From Minicystis rosea (GTDB lineage: Bacteria; Myxococcota_A; Polyangia; Polyangiales; Polyangiaceae): a stretch of DNA of 64,000 bases. Positions 7,419 through 15,881 of this stretch are shown one piece after another. Location of the stretch: assembly GCA_001931535.1 (NCBI GenBank), contig CP016211.1:3686501-3750500 (forward strand), given 5' to 3'. The number at the start of each line of letters is the position of its first letter. The first letter of the stretch is position 1. Below the pieces are notes generated by a model. It saw nothing but the letters and a program-made list of their open reading frames with translations, had not been told where the DNA came from and did not search any database. The position numbers and the translations under genes were made by a program.

Positions 7419-8510
7419 CTATTTCTCGGCTTCGATGTAGCTCGTGACCCGGAGGCCGGGCACGAGCTTCTTGGCGTCGTCCAGGTCGATCACGACCTCG
7501 AGGATCTTGGTGTCGATACGCTCGGTGGGATCGTCGGTGCGCACGTTCTTACGCCCCATGCGGCGGCCGATCTCGGCGACGGTGCCGGTGAGCTTCTCCA
7601 CGGGGAAGGCGTCGGCCACAGCGTAGGCGCGCTGCCCGAGCTTGATGCGACCGATGTCACGCTCGTCGACATCCATGCGCACGCGGAGGCGGCTGGTGTC
7701 GCCGAGGACGACCGGCGATTCGCTCGCGCCGGGCGTGTAGTACTCGCCGGTGCGGGCCTTCACCTGGAGGATCTCGCCGGCATAGGGAGCGCGAATCGAT
7801 CGGCGATCGAGGGTGGCTTTGGCTTGATCGAGGCGGGCCTTCGCCGAGAGGAGGGCGGCGCGGGCGGCGATGATGTCCTCGCTCCGTGAGCCGGCCTGCG
7901 CGGCGCGGGCGCGCGCGTCGGCGGCGCGGGCCGTTTGTCGATCGGCGGCCGCGGTGTGGCGCGCGCGGTCGAGCTCTTCCTGCGTCATGGCGCCGCCCTT
8001 CCAGAGCTGCTCGGCGCGCGCGAAGGCGGTCTCGCTGAGCTCGGCGCGCGCGCGGGCCGACGCGGACTCGGCGAGCGCGGCGTCGCGGTCCTCGGATCGC
8101 TGGCCGTTGAGCGTGCGCGCGAGCGTGGCGTCGGCGGAGGCGACATCGGCCTCGGCGGTCTTCACGGCAGCCACTTCGACGGAGCTCTCGAGCGTGAGGA
8201 GGACGTCGCCCTCCTTTACGCGATCGCCTTCCTTCACCGCGATGGATGCGATCACGCCGGGCGCGGCGCCCGCGAGGCGAGCCTCGCGCTGCGCGGGCTC
8301 GACGATGCCCGCGCCGCCGACGGCGCCGACGGGCGGCAACGGCGCGCGCTCGTCGACGGCGCCCTTCGGCGGATCGACGCGGCGCTGCGCGGCGACGGCG
8401 TCCTTCTCACGGACGTCGTACGCCGGCCCCGCGGCGAGCGAACGAACCACGAGGCCGAGCATGCCGAGCACGGCCAACGCGAAGAGGATGCTGCGAACCC
8501 GGGTCGTCAT
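7419..8510 (-). CDS. HlyD/DevB-type membrane fusion (adaptor) protein of an ABC exporter
   Basis: 363 residues. An N-terminal membrane anchor (about residues 7-26) is followed by a biotinyl-lipoyl half motif (PGVIASIAVKEGDRVKEGDVLLTLES), a long alanine-rich coiled-coil hairpin (about residues 115-225), the second lipoyl half (RSIRAPYAGEILQVKARTGEYY), and beta-barrel sequence with VDERDIGRIKLGQ. The stretch IGRRMGRKNVRTDDPTERIDTKILEV is characteristic of DevB-like adaptors. It bridges the inner-membrane permease and the TolC channel across the periplasm. ATG overlaps the ATPase stop as ATGA, making it the last gene of the exporter operon. Confidence 0.88.
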   Translation of the reverse strand: MTTRVRSILFALAVLGMLGLVVRSLAAGPAYDVREKDAVAAQRRVDPPKGAVDERAPLPPVGAVGGAGIVEPAQREARLAGAAPGVIASIAVKEGDRVKEGDVLLTLESSVEVAAVKTAEADVASADATLARTLNGQRSEDRDAALAESASARARAELSETAFARAEQLWKGGAMTQEELDRARHTAAADRQTARAADARARAAQAGSRSEDIIAARAALLSAKARLDQAKATLDRRSIRAPYAGEILQVKARTGEYYTPGASESPVVLGDTSRLRVRMDVDERDIGRIKLGQRAYAVADAFPVEKLTGTVAEIGRRMGRKNVRTDDPTERIDTKILEVVIDLDDAKKLVPGLRVTSYIEAEK

Positions 8511-9193
8511 GTTCCCTCCTGAATGAGACCGTCTTCGATGTGCACGATGCGATCGGCGAGGTGGAAGATGCGGTTGTCGTGCGTCACCACGACCACCGTG
8601 TGCCCGCGCTCGCGGGCCAAATCGCGGAGGATCTCGGTGACGAGGCGCCCGTTCTCGGCGTCGAGGGCGGCGGTGGGCTCGTCGGCCAAGATGACGGGCG
8701 GGCTTCCAGCGAGCGCGCGCGCGATGGCCACGCGCTGCCGCTGTCCGCCGGAGAGCTCCATCGGCTTGCGCGCGTGCTTGCCGGCGAGGCCGACTTTGTC
8801 GAGCAACGCGCGCGCCTCGGTGCGCGCCGCGGCCGAGTCGATCCCACGCAGCTCGAGCTGGAGCGCCACGTTCTCTTCGGCCGTGAGCGACGCCAAGAGG
8901 TTGTGCCCTTGGAAGATGAAGCCGATGTACTCGGTGCGGACGCGCGGCAACTCCGACTCGGGCAGGTGCGAGACCTTCTCGTCGCAGAGATAAACGTCCC
9001 CCTCCGTCGGCGCGAGCACGCAGCCGAGGATGGAGAGCAGCGTGGTCTTGCCGCTCCCCGAAGGGCCCGCGAGCATCACGAACTCGCCGCGATGGACCTG
9101 GAAGTCCACGCCCTTCAAGGCCTCGAACGCGAGGTTCCCCTTGCCGAAGACCTTGCGGACGCGGCGCGCATCGATGGTGGCGGCAGTGCTCAT
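8507..9193 (-). CDS. ABC exporter ATP-binding protein (DevA/MacB/LolD type)
   Basis: 228 residues, the usual size for a lone nucleotide-binding subunit. Walker A is GPSGSGKTTLLSILG, the Q-loop is IFQGHNLLASLTAEENV, the signature is LSGGQRQRVAIARAL, Walker B is PPVILADEPTAALD, and the switch His is VVVTHD. It hydrolyses ATP to drive the permease encoded just upstream. The ATG at 9193 shares an ATGA overlap with the permease stop, and a longer reading frame upstream of it belongs to another frame's shadow. Confidence 0.92.
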   Translation of the reverse strand: MSTAATIDARRVRKVFGKGNLAFEALKGVDFQVHRGEFVMLAGPSGSGKTTLLSILGCVLAPTEGDVYLCDEKVSHLPESELPRVRTEYIGFIFQGHNLLASLTAEENVALQLELRGIDSAAARTEARALLDKVGLAGKHARKPMELSGGQRQRVAIARALAGSPPVILADEPTAALDAENGRLVTEILRDLARERGHTVVVVTHDNRIFHLADRIVHIEDGLIQEGT

Positions 9194-10392
9194 CGGAACA
9201 CCATCGCCGGCTCGAGCTTGCGCAATCGAACCAGCGCGAAGGACGAGGCCATCACGCAGAGGACCAGCATCATGAACGTCGTCCCGAGTGCCAGCGCGGG
9301 CGTGATGATGATGGCGAACTTGGGCGAGCGGACCGCGTCCGCCACGCGCGTCACCAGCGTGAGACCGATGAGGCTCCCGAGCAGCGCGTACGCGACCGAC
9401 TGCGCGAAGAGCAGCTTGGCGAGGTCCCACGTGGTCGCGCCGATGGCCTTGAGGGTGCCGAACTCGCGGATGTTGTCGATGACCGCAGAGAACGTGGTGA
9501 GCGCCACGATCACGAAGCCGACGACGAGACCGAAGATCGTCGACGTGCCGAAGGTGACGCCGATCGCCGATCGGATCAGCAGATAGCGGATCGTGGATCG
9601 CGCGAAATCCCGGCTGGTGACGACCTTCACCTCGGGGAAGCGCTGCGCGATCGCGTCGCGCACGGCGGCGGGGCTCTTCCCGGGCGCGACGCCGACGAGG
9701 ATGAAGTTTGCGCGATCGGCGTCGACGTGGAGCAACGAGCGCGCGAGGTCGTATTCGGCGAACGCATAGGCAGGCCCGAACGGGAGCAGGCCCCACGTGA
9801 AGCCGCCGACCTGCACCTTGCGCCCGTTGACCTCGCGCACGCTGCCGAGGTTGAGGCCGCCGAGCGTGTCGCGAACGCCGTCCTCGAAGATCATCGTGTC
9901 GGGGCTCGCGAGCACGCGGGGATCACCGGCGACCATGTTCCACGGGCCGCCGCGGAGCCCGGGCAAGCGGGTGCCGACGATGGTGACGGCCTCCGACGAT
10001 CCGCCGGGGATGGCCACCTGCCCGCCGCCGAAGAGCAGCGGCTCGCACCAGGCCACGCCCTCGATGCCACGGGCTTGCTTCGATAAGGCCTCGGGGAGCG
10101 GCTTGCCCGGCGCGAGCGTCTCCGTGTTGGGCGGGAGGATCCACAAGTCCGCGCCGGCGCTCTCGATGAACATGGTGTTCTTCTTGAGCAGGCCCATGAA
10201 GGTGCCGGCCTGCTGGTTCGAGAGCAGCACCGCGAAGACCACGCCCACGAGGGTGCCGAGCATCTTCAGCTTGTCGTGCACCATCATCCGCAGGCCGACG
10301 CGGACCATCGATCGAAAGCGGAGGAGCGGGCTCCGCGTGCGTGCGGCGCGCGCTGGAACGCGATCGATCGCGCTCGGGGCCGCGGCGCTCAC
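9190..10392 (-). CDS. ABC exporter permease, FtsX/DevC type
   Basis: 400 residues with the four-helix layout of type VII ABC exporters: one helix near residues 43-60 (LGTLVGVVFAVLLSNQQ), a large periplasmic domain (about 65-270, including GADLWILPPNTETL and a MVAGDPRVL segment), then three helices (STIFGLVVGFVIVALTTFSAV; LFAQSVAYALLGSLIGLTLV; ALALGTTFMMLVLCVMAS). NIREFGTLKAIGAT between helices 2 and 3 is the FtsX coupling motif. Together with the ATPase, adaptor and TolC protein it forms a tripartite exporter; DevBCA exports glycolipids in cyanobacteria and MacAB exports macrolides or peptides, but cargo here is unknown. GTG start, GTGA overlap with the TolC gene. Confidence 0.88.
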   Translation of the reverse strand: MSAAAPSAIDRVPARAARTRSPLLRFRSMVRVGLRMMVHDKLKMLGTLVGVVFAVLLSNQQAGTFMGLLKKNTMFIESAGADLWILPPNTETLAPGKPLPEALSKQARGIEGVAWCEPLLFGGGQVAIPGGSSEAVTIVGTRLPGLRGGPWNMVAGDPRVLASPDTMIFEDGVRDTLGGLNLGSVREVNGRKVQVGGFTWGLLPFGPAYAFAEYDLARSLLHVDADRANFILVGVAPGKSPAAVRDAIAQRFPEVKVVTSRDFARSTIRYLLIRSAIGVTFGTSTIFGLVVGFVIVALTTFSAVIDNIREFGTLKAIGATTWDLAKLLFAQSVAYALLGSLIGLTLVTRVADAVRSPKFAIIITPALALGTTFMMLVLCVMASSFALVRLRKLEPAMVFR

Positions 10393-11702
10393 CGCGACCT
10401 CCCGCTGTCGAGGCGCACCACCGCGCGCGCATAAGCCAAATCGGCCTGCGCTTGGATGCGCGCCACGGCGCCGGCGAAGGCGTCGCGCTCGGCCTGCTGC
10501 ACGTCGAGCTGCGTCGCGGCGCCGGCCTGATAACGCTCGCGTGCGAGCTTGGCGGCGCGCGCGCTCGCGTCCGCTTCGGCGCGGGCGGCGCGCACGCGGG
10601 CGAGGCCGGCCTTCACCTCTTGCCAGGCCGAGTGCAGCTCGTCGCGCGCCTGCTGCGCGATCCGCTTCTCACGCACCTCGGCCACGGCCCGCGCGGCGCT
10701 CTGCGCGCGCGCCGAGAAGTAGGTCGACGCATCGAGCGTCCATTGCGCGGTCACGCCCACGGACCACGTGGAGGTGCGCCCGACGAAGCCCGTGGCGTTG
10801 GAGATCTTCTCCGCCGCGTTGGCCGACACGGTGGGCGCGAGCGCGGCCCACGCGGCACCGGCGTTCTTGTCGGCGGCGCGCGTGTCGAGCGCCGCCGCGC
10901 GAACCTGGGGCAGCTCGGCGACCGCGGGCTCGAGCGCGGCCAGCGCAGGCTCCTCGGCAAGCCCATCGTCGGGAAGGCCGACCGATCCTTCGCTCGGCAT
11001 GAGCCCCGTGAGGCTGGCGAGCGATCGCCGCGCCACCGCGCGGCCTTGCTCCGCGGTCGCGACCACCTGCTTCTGCCGCTCGACCTCGGCGCGCGCGCGC
11101 TCGAGATCGAGCTCGGACGCCGATCCGGCCTCGCGTCGCGTGCTCACGATGGCGCGGCTCTCGACCGCGGTGCTGAGCGCGCGCTCGGCGGCCTCGCGTG
11201 TCGCCTCCGCGGCCACCACTTGGTAGTACGCGCGCACCACGCTCTTCTCGACATCGAGATCCGTGGCCTGCGCGCGCACCTTGGCTGCCTCGGCGCTGGC
11301 CGCGGCGCCGCCGATGCGCTGCCAATTGCCCACGTCGACGAGCGGCAGGTTGACCGAGAAGCTCGCCTCGAGCTGATCGTGTGGCGCGATCGTGATCGGC
11401 GTCGTCCCTGCCCCGCCCTGTTGAACCACGGTCTCGTATTGGTTGCGCGTGTACGTCGCGCGCGCCGAGAGCGTAGGCCCGAGCCGCCCCCACGCTTGCC
11501 GCGCCTCCTCCGCGCGTTGCTCCGCGGTCGCGCGCGCTTCGCGTTGATCGAAGCTCTTCGATTTGGCCGAGGTCACGAACTCGTCGATGGGCTGGAGCGC
11601 CGCGGCCTCACGCGTGATCGCCAGCACCGGGAGCGCCAGCACCGCGGCCACCGCCCAGCGAGTGAGTGAGTCATTACTCATTATGTTGGCAAGCTCATGC
11701 AT
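10389..11702 (-). CDS. TolC-family outer membrane efflux protein
   Basis: 437 residues, normal for the family. After an N-terminal signal (hydrophobic core WAVAAVLALPVLAI) come two outer-membrane-efflux repeats of long alanine-rich helices with paired beta strands, for example LGPTLSARATYTRNQYETVV and later LAPTVSANAAEKISNAT, plus ERYQAGAATQLDVQQAERDAF near the end. It forms the outer duct for the exporter encoded next. ATG at 11702 has GGGGAG six bases upstream; ATG at 11681 is a possible alternative with a tidier signal peptide. A TetR-like palindrome lies inside the first codons. Confidence 0.88.
   Translation of the reverse strand: MHELANIMSNDSLTRWAVAAVLALPVLAITREAAALQPIDEFVTSAKSKSFDQREARATAEQRAEEARQAWGRLGPTLSARATYTRNQYETVVQQGGAGTTPITIAPHDQLEASFSVNLPLVDVGNWQRIGGAAASAEAAKVRAQATDLDVEKSVVRAYYQVVAAEATREAAERALSTAVESRAIVSTRREAGSASELDLERARAEVERQKQVVATAEQGRAVARRSLASLTGLMPSEGSVGLPDDGLAEEPALAALEPAVAELPQVRAAALDTRAADKNAGAAWAALAPTVSANAAEKISNATGFVGRTSTWSVGVTAQWTLDASTYFSARAQSAARAVAEVREKRIAQQARDELHSAWQEVKAGLARVRAARAEADASARAAKLARERYQAGAATQLDVQQAERDAFAGAVARIQAQADLAYARAVVRLDSGRSR
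11667..11680. promoter_or_regulatory. TetR-like operator TGAGTCATTACTCA
   Basis: An inverted repeat with arms TGAGT/ACTCA separated by 4 bases, at the 5' end of the TolC gene. It resembles the site in front of the tetR gene at 12434-12447 (arms TGAGCG/CGCTCA). Same size, same TGAG...CTCA ends and same regulator next door, so both are probably bound by the TetR protein. Here it would block transcription or early elongation of the exporter genes. Confidence 0.55.
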
Positions 11703-11744
11703 GCGAATCTCCCCAGGAAGCGATGTCGACGAGGTCGAACGGAA

Positions 11745-12380
11745 TCAGGCGCGCGGGCCGCGAGGTCGCGTGGCTGCGTTTGGCGAGGGCTCGATGCCCG
11801 TCCAGAGCAGGCTGACGATGCCGCGCACGTACGTCTCCGCGGCCATGGGCAGCTCCCCGTTCGCGCGCAGGAGGAGCTCGAAGAAGACGAAGTTGTTAAT
11901 CGCGCCCAGGAACGTGCGGGCCACGATCTCCGGATCCTGCGAGCGGATGCGCCCGGCGCGCATCTCGGCCTCGAAGTAACCGGTGAGGCTCTTCATCACG
12001 CGCACCGGCGGCGGGTTGGGCCCGGCGATGGCGGCCGGCAGACCGTTCGGCGCCGGGTTGGACCACGACATCATCATGAGCGGCATGAGCTCGCGGAAGA
12101 ACGCGATCATCTCGAGGCCGATGGCCTGGAGATGATCGCGCACGTCGCTCTTTCCCACGCGGCTCGACAGCTCGCGCACCCAGTCGGGCTGGTGGAGCTG
12201 ATCTTCCATGGCCGCGCGGAACAGCTCGACCTTGCTCTTGAAGCGCTTGAAGACCGAGCCCTCGGAGACGCCGGCCCGCTGCGCGACCTCTGCCGTCGTC
12301 GCCTGGATGCCGCGCTCGAGGAACACCTCGCGCGCGGCGGCGATGATGGTCTCATCCTTGATGCTGACGGGGCGGGCCAT
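11745..12380 (-). CDS. TetR/AcrR-family transcriptional regulator
   Basis: 211 residues. The N-terminal helix-turn-helix reads IIAAAREVFLERGIQATTAEVAQRAGVSEGSVFKRFKSKVELF, a textbook TetR DNA-binding domain; the rest is an all-helical ligand domain with a Met-rich MPLMMMSWSNP segment. It lies just upstream of, and on the same strand as, the TolC-exporter genes, so it probably represses them until a hydrophobic or toxic ligand binds. ATG at 12380 starts the canonical MARPVS N-terminus; extension to 12467 would run through the operator and is not favoured. Confidence 0.9.
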   Translation of the reverse strand: MARPVSIKDETIIAAAREVFLERGIQATTAEVAQRAGVSEGSVFKRFKSKVELFRAAMEDQLHQPDWVRELSSRVGKSDVRDHLQAIGLEMIAFFRELMPLMMMSWSNPAPNGLPAAIAGPNPPPVRVMKSLTGYFEAEMRAGRIRSQDPEIVARTFLGAINNFVFFELLLRANGELPMAAETYVRGIVSLLWTGIEPSPNAATRPRGPRA

Positions 12381-12433
12381 GGGACGACGATCGATCTCCG
12401 AGCGAGGAACGAGAAGGAGCGTACCCGAAATAA

Positions 12434-12447
12434 TGAGCGAGCGCTCA
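12434..12447. promoter_or_regulatory. TetR-like operator TGAGCGAGCGCTCA (autoregulation site)
   Basis: A palindrome with 6-base arms TGAGCG/CGCTCA around a 2-base centre, 54 bases upstream of the tetR start codon. AATGAGCG-type palindromes are common TetR-family sites. With the related palindrome at 11667-11680 it supports repression of both the regulator and the exporter. Confidence 0.6.
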
Positions 12448-12529
12448 CTTTTCAAGATCACCCGCAAAAATCCCAGAAATCACGGCGAATGCGGGCGCGA
12501 TGTGCCGGACGTCGCCGAGGCTCGTCGCG

Positions 12530-13420
12530 TCAGGACGACGGGTACGGGAACGTCTCCGTGGGCTCGGTCGGGGTGAGGTCGTGGAACCTGCGCAGATCGA
12601 GCACGAGGACGCCGTCCGTGTCCTCGGAGAGGATGTCGGCGTGCCGCGCGCCCCACACCACCGCGCCGTCGGTGTACCTGACGCGCGCGTGCACCGTTTG
12701 CAGCGACATGTCGTCGAGGCCCACGACGCTCACCTGCAGCTCCACCTCGTCGCGCTTCAGCGTGGCGGGCGTCTCGCCGTGGAGCGGGCTCGCCGGCGAG
12801 ATCGGATGCATCACCGTCCAGGAGCGCGAGAGCGCCGGTGAGCGGTCGCGCGTGAGGGCGAGATCGTAGGAACGATAGAAGCGCATGCCCTCGCGCGTGT
12901 GCTCGGTGCGCACCATCGTCACGCGGATGGCGGCCTCGATGATGCGGCTCGAGCGCTCGTTGCCGAGGCGGAACATGAGCGTGGGCACGCCGTTCATCGG
13001 GGCGATGACCGCGCTGTCGGCGAAGGCCACGCGCGAGGTGGGCAGCGAGAACTTCGCGAAGATGAGGCCCGTGGCCAACGCGGTCGTGATGAGGCTCGTG
13101 ACCGACTCGACGACGACGAGCACGTTGGCGGCGGACGACTCGGGGAACATCGTGCCGTAGCCGATGGTGCCCATGGTCTGCACGCTGAAATAGAAGGCAT
13201 CGGCGAACGATCCGGGCTGCGCATGGGCCACGCCGCCGACGCGAAGATAGAGGCCCGCGAAGATCGCGTTGATGATGAGGTAGGCGATGACGATGGCGCC
13301 GAGCGCGAAGGGCCAGCGCGCGTGCAGGAAGGTGTGATACGCGTCGCGCAGCGGCGTGGGGGGCGCGCCGAGGACGCGGACTTCGTCGTCCGTCGGAACG
13401 GGCCGCCTTCGCGACGTCAT
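12530..13420 (-). CDS. KirBac-type inward rectifier potassium channel
   Basis: 296 residues, matching bacterial Kir channels. A first membrane helix (about residues 38-58) is followed by the pore helix and selectivity filter SVQTMGTIGYGTMFP (TIGYG at 85-89), a second helix (NVLVVVESVTSLITTALATGLIFAKFS), and a beta-rich cytoplasmic domain starting PMNGVPTLMFRLGNERS, as in KirBac1.1. It conducts K+ across the inner membrane, usually gated by lipid or ligand. The gene starts with an ATGA overlap with the lipoprotein gene before it, so it is the last of a four-gene minus-strand group with two FadL-like porins. Confidence 0.9.
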   Translation of the reverse strand: MTSRRRPVPTDDEVRVLGAPPTPLRDAYHTFLHARWPFALGAIVIAYLIINAIFAGLYLRVGGVAHAQPGSFADAFYFSVQTMGTIGYGTMFPESSAANVLVVVESVTSLITTALATGLIFAKFSLPTSRVAFADSAVIAPMNGVPTLMFRLGNERSSRIIEAAIRVTMVRTEHTREGMRFYRSYDLALTRDRSPALSRSWTVMHPISPASPLHGETPATLKRDEVELQVSVVGLDDMSLQTVHARVRYTDGAVVWGARHADILSEDTDGVLVLDLRRFHDLTPTEPTETFPYPSS

Positions 13421-14499
13421 TTCACGTCGGCCGGAGGCAGCGCGGCGGTCGCCGGCGCGAGCGCGGCGCCAATCACGGGATCCTCGTCGGTGGTGCTGCT
13501 CTGTTGGGTGGTGAAGAGCAACGCGAAGCCCGTGAAGGCAACCACGCAGGGCTCGCGCGGCTGGAGCGCCTTGCCGGTACCATAGACGGGCGCGGCCGCG
13601 CGAAGGAGCGGACCGTCGACGCCGTAACGCGCAGCGAGGCCGATGGTCTGCTTTCCGGCAGCATCGACGGCGCCGTAATAGACGCGCAGGATCGGCTCGC
13701 CCACGTTGGACGTGGCGAGCATCGGGAACGGGCCGCCGACGGAGGCACCGTCGATGGGTGGATCACCGGCGTCGCTGGCGGAGGACGCGGGCGAGAGCAC
13801 GGGCGCGTCACCGATTCGTACGAAGCTCGAACCATCGCTCGATTTCGCTTCGCCGATGGCGCTGCCTCCGTTCGGGAGCGGAACCTCGTAGAAGAGCCGG
13901 AAGCTGCCGTCGTCGAGCCGCACCACACCGGGGCTCCGCGGGACGGCGCCCGCTTCCCATCCGCCGGTGACCGGCGCGAGCACGGGGCCATCCATCTTGG
14001 TGAAGGAGGTGCCCTGCGCGTCGCCGCGCGCGAGGCCGATGCCACCGGCCGCGGCGTAGTAGAGAAAGAGCTCGGTGCCCACGCGCACGATCGCGGGCCC
14101 GGAGACGACACCGCCCTCCCACGACGCGTCGGGCGTGAGCACCACCGCTGCGGATCGATCGAAGGATCGCGCGTCGATCGCTCCGTAACGCACGATGGCG
14201 CGCGTGGGCGAGTCGGGCTCGGGATCGACGCCGTTCTCCTTGACCGAAGCAGCCACGAAGCCGGCGACGTCGTAGGTGTCCGGCTTGCCGTCGAGATCGA
14301 TCACCGCGATGTCGCGCGCGAAGCCGCGGCTGTCGGTGAGCGCGTTGGGCGCCGATCGACTCTGGCCCAGCTCGCCGACGGCGAGCGCGCGAAACGGGCC
14401 CGCGCCCGCCGTGGGCAAGCCGACCTCGCCGCCCGGCGGCTCGGGGATCGTGGCGCAGGACGAGAGCGCGAGGAAAAAGGCCAGCGACGCGAGCCTCAT
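13417..14499 (-). CDS. Lipoprotein with beta-propeller-like repeats
   Basis: 360 residues. The signal ends in a lipobox (FFLALSSCATI, Cys about 15), so it should be a lipoprotein. The body has repeated short blocks such as SWEGGVVSGPAIVRVGTELFLYYAA, GWEAGAVPRSPGVVRLDDGSFRLFYE and a third GGPFPMLATSNVGEPILRVYYGA, a pattern seen in five-bladed propellers of glycosidase-like (GH43/GH32-like) folds. No catalytic residue can be assigned with confidence. Its start shares one base with the stop of the porin gene upstream and its stop overlaps the KirBac start, so it belongs to that operon. Confidence 0.6.
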   Translation of the reverse strand: MRLASLAFFLALSSCATIPEPPGGEVGLPTAGAGPFRALAVGELGQSRSAPNALTDSRGFARDIAVIDLDGKPDTYDVAGFVAASVKENGVDPEPDSPTRAIVRYGAIDARSFDRSAAVVLTPDASWEGGVVSGPAIVRVGTELFLYYAAAGGIGLARGDAQGTSFTKMDGPVLAPVTGGWEAGAVPRSPGVVRLDDGSFRLFYEVPLPNGGSAIGEAKSSDGSSFVRIGDAPVLSPASSASDAGDPPIDGASVGGPFPMLATSNVGEPILRVYYGAVDAAGKQTIGLAARYGVDGPLLRAAAPVYGTGKALQPREPCVVAFTGFALLFTTQQSSTTDEDPVIGAALAPATAALPPADVK

Positions 14500-15881
14500 C
14501 AGAACACCGCCGTCATCGTGGCGCCGATCCCCAGCATCGATCCACCGGCGCGGAACGAGCCCACGAAATCAGCAGGGTTGTCCTTGTGCGTGAGCCGCTC
14601 GGGCAAGATCGAGTATTGCCCGTGCAGGTCGAGCGTGAGCGAGCCGGCGAGCACCGATCCGGGCGCGTTGAGCGTGAGGCCCGCGCCGAGCGAGATCGTG
14701 TGTCGATCGGCGTCGACGAAGTTGGTGAGCCCCGTTTGCGGTGGCACCGGCGATCGCTCGTAGACGTAGCCCGCGCGAAGCGGGATTTCGAGCGCGCGGC
14801 GATCGATGTCTTCGCCGGGCAAACGACGATATCCACCCGCCGCGGGGACGATGTACTCGACGCCGATGCGCGGGACGAGGCGGTTCGCGAACGCGGGCGG
14901 GATCACGGTGATGGGCTTGGGATTGGGCGGCAGCGAGATGGGTACGCCCGGTGGAAGCTGCACTTGGAGATCCGACGTGGTGAGCGCGGTCGGGCTCTCG
15001 TAGGCGGCCCAGTTCACGAAGGTGACGTCGGCGTTCACCTTGAGGTTCGTGATGCGCGAGAAGGAGACGCCGATCACGAATTGCTGCGGGAGGAAGGCGT
15101 TCGCCGTGCGCGAGGAGAGATCGTAGAGCAGCGGGATGGCGAGGTTGCCGAAGGCGACGTTGCCTTGGAGGTGCGCTTCGAGCGAGAGCTGGATCTTGGT
15201 CTGGCCGCGGTACGCGAGGCCGATGGCGCCGAAGCCGTCGAGGAGGATGCGCGCGCCGACCTGCGGATAGCGCACGCTCGCGAGATCGGCGTCGACCTCG
15301 TGGCGGAGCTGCGAGTCGTACGGGTGGAGGATGTCGGCGGTGCCCGTGATCTCGAAGCGGCCGCGCGTGGAGGCGAGGAAGGCGACACCGCCGCCGATCT
15401 CCAGCCAGCGCACGGGCCGGATGGCGAGGTTCGCCGCGAGGAAGATGATGGATGCGCGCTCGTCGTAGAGGGCCCATCGCGGCGTCTCCTGGCGAAGGGC
15501 CTTGATGCGCGAGAGGCCCGCGTCGGGCATGTAGAGCGCGACGCCGAAGGCGAAGGGCACGTTGAAGATCTTGCCGGGGAGCGCGAGGCCGCCGACGAGG
15601 CCGTGGACGTTGGCGACGTTGTTGTCCTGGCCGTTCATGGCCAGGTGATTCCACGCGTAGACGTAGCCGATGGAGAGGCTCGGGCCGCGGGCGCCGACGA
15701 GGCCGGCGGGGTTGTAGTAGTTGGCCGAGAAGTCGGTGGCGTCGGCGACGACGGCGCCGCCCATCGCGGTGGATCGCGATCCGAGGCCGTAGGTGTCGGC
15801 CTCGTTGGCGCGCGCGGTCGATGCGCCGAAAGCGCCTGAAATCAGGGCGGAGAGCGCGGCGATGGAAGCGAGGCGGCGCAT
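14499..15881 (-). CDS. FadL/OmpP1-family outer membrane porin (paralog 2)
   Basis: 460 residues. After a signal peptide cleaved near ARANE comes the family opening DTYGLGSRSTAMGGAVVADATDFSANYYNPAGLV, then many amphipathic strands and a final aromatic residue, Phe, expected for outer membrane barrels. FadL proteins let hydrophobic molecules such as long-chain fatty acids or aromatics cross the outer membrane. It follows a second FadL-like gene with a one-base TGATG overlap; the two share layout but are well diverged. Start ATG at 15881 gives the canonical signal; a much longer open frame upstream has no support. Confidence 0.8.
   Translation of the reverse strand: MRRLASIAALSALISGAFGASTARANEADTYGLGSRSTAMGGAVVADATDFSANYYNPAGLVGARGPSLSIGYVYAWNHLAMNGQDNNVANVHGLVGGLALPGKIFNVPFAFGVALYMPDAGLSRIKALRQETPRWALYDERASIIFLAANLAIRPVRWLEIGGGVAFLASTRGRFEITGTADILHPYDSQLRHEVDADLASVRYPQVGARILLDGFGAIGLAYRGQTKIQLSLEAHLQGNVAFGNLAIPLLYDLSSRTANAFLPQQFVIGVSFSRITNLKVNADVTFVNWAAYESPTALTTSDLQVQLPPGVPISLPPNPKPITVIPPAFANRLVPRIGVEYIVPAAGGYRRLPGEDIDRRALEIPLRAGYVYERSPVPPQTGLTNFVDADRHTISLGAGLTLNAPGSVLAGSLTLDLHGQYSILPERLTHKDNPADFVGSFRAGGSMLGIGATMTAVF

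Noticed and set aside
10341..11669. 442-residue plus-strand protein
   Set aside because: Antisense to the TolC gene, Arg/Leu-rich and without motifs.
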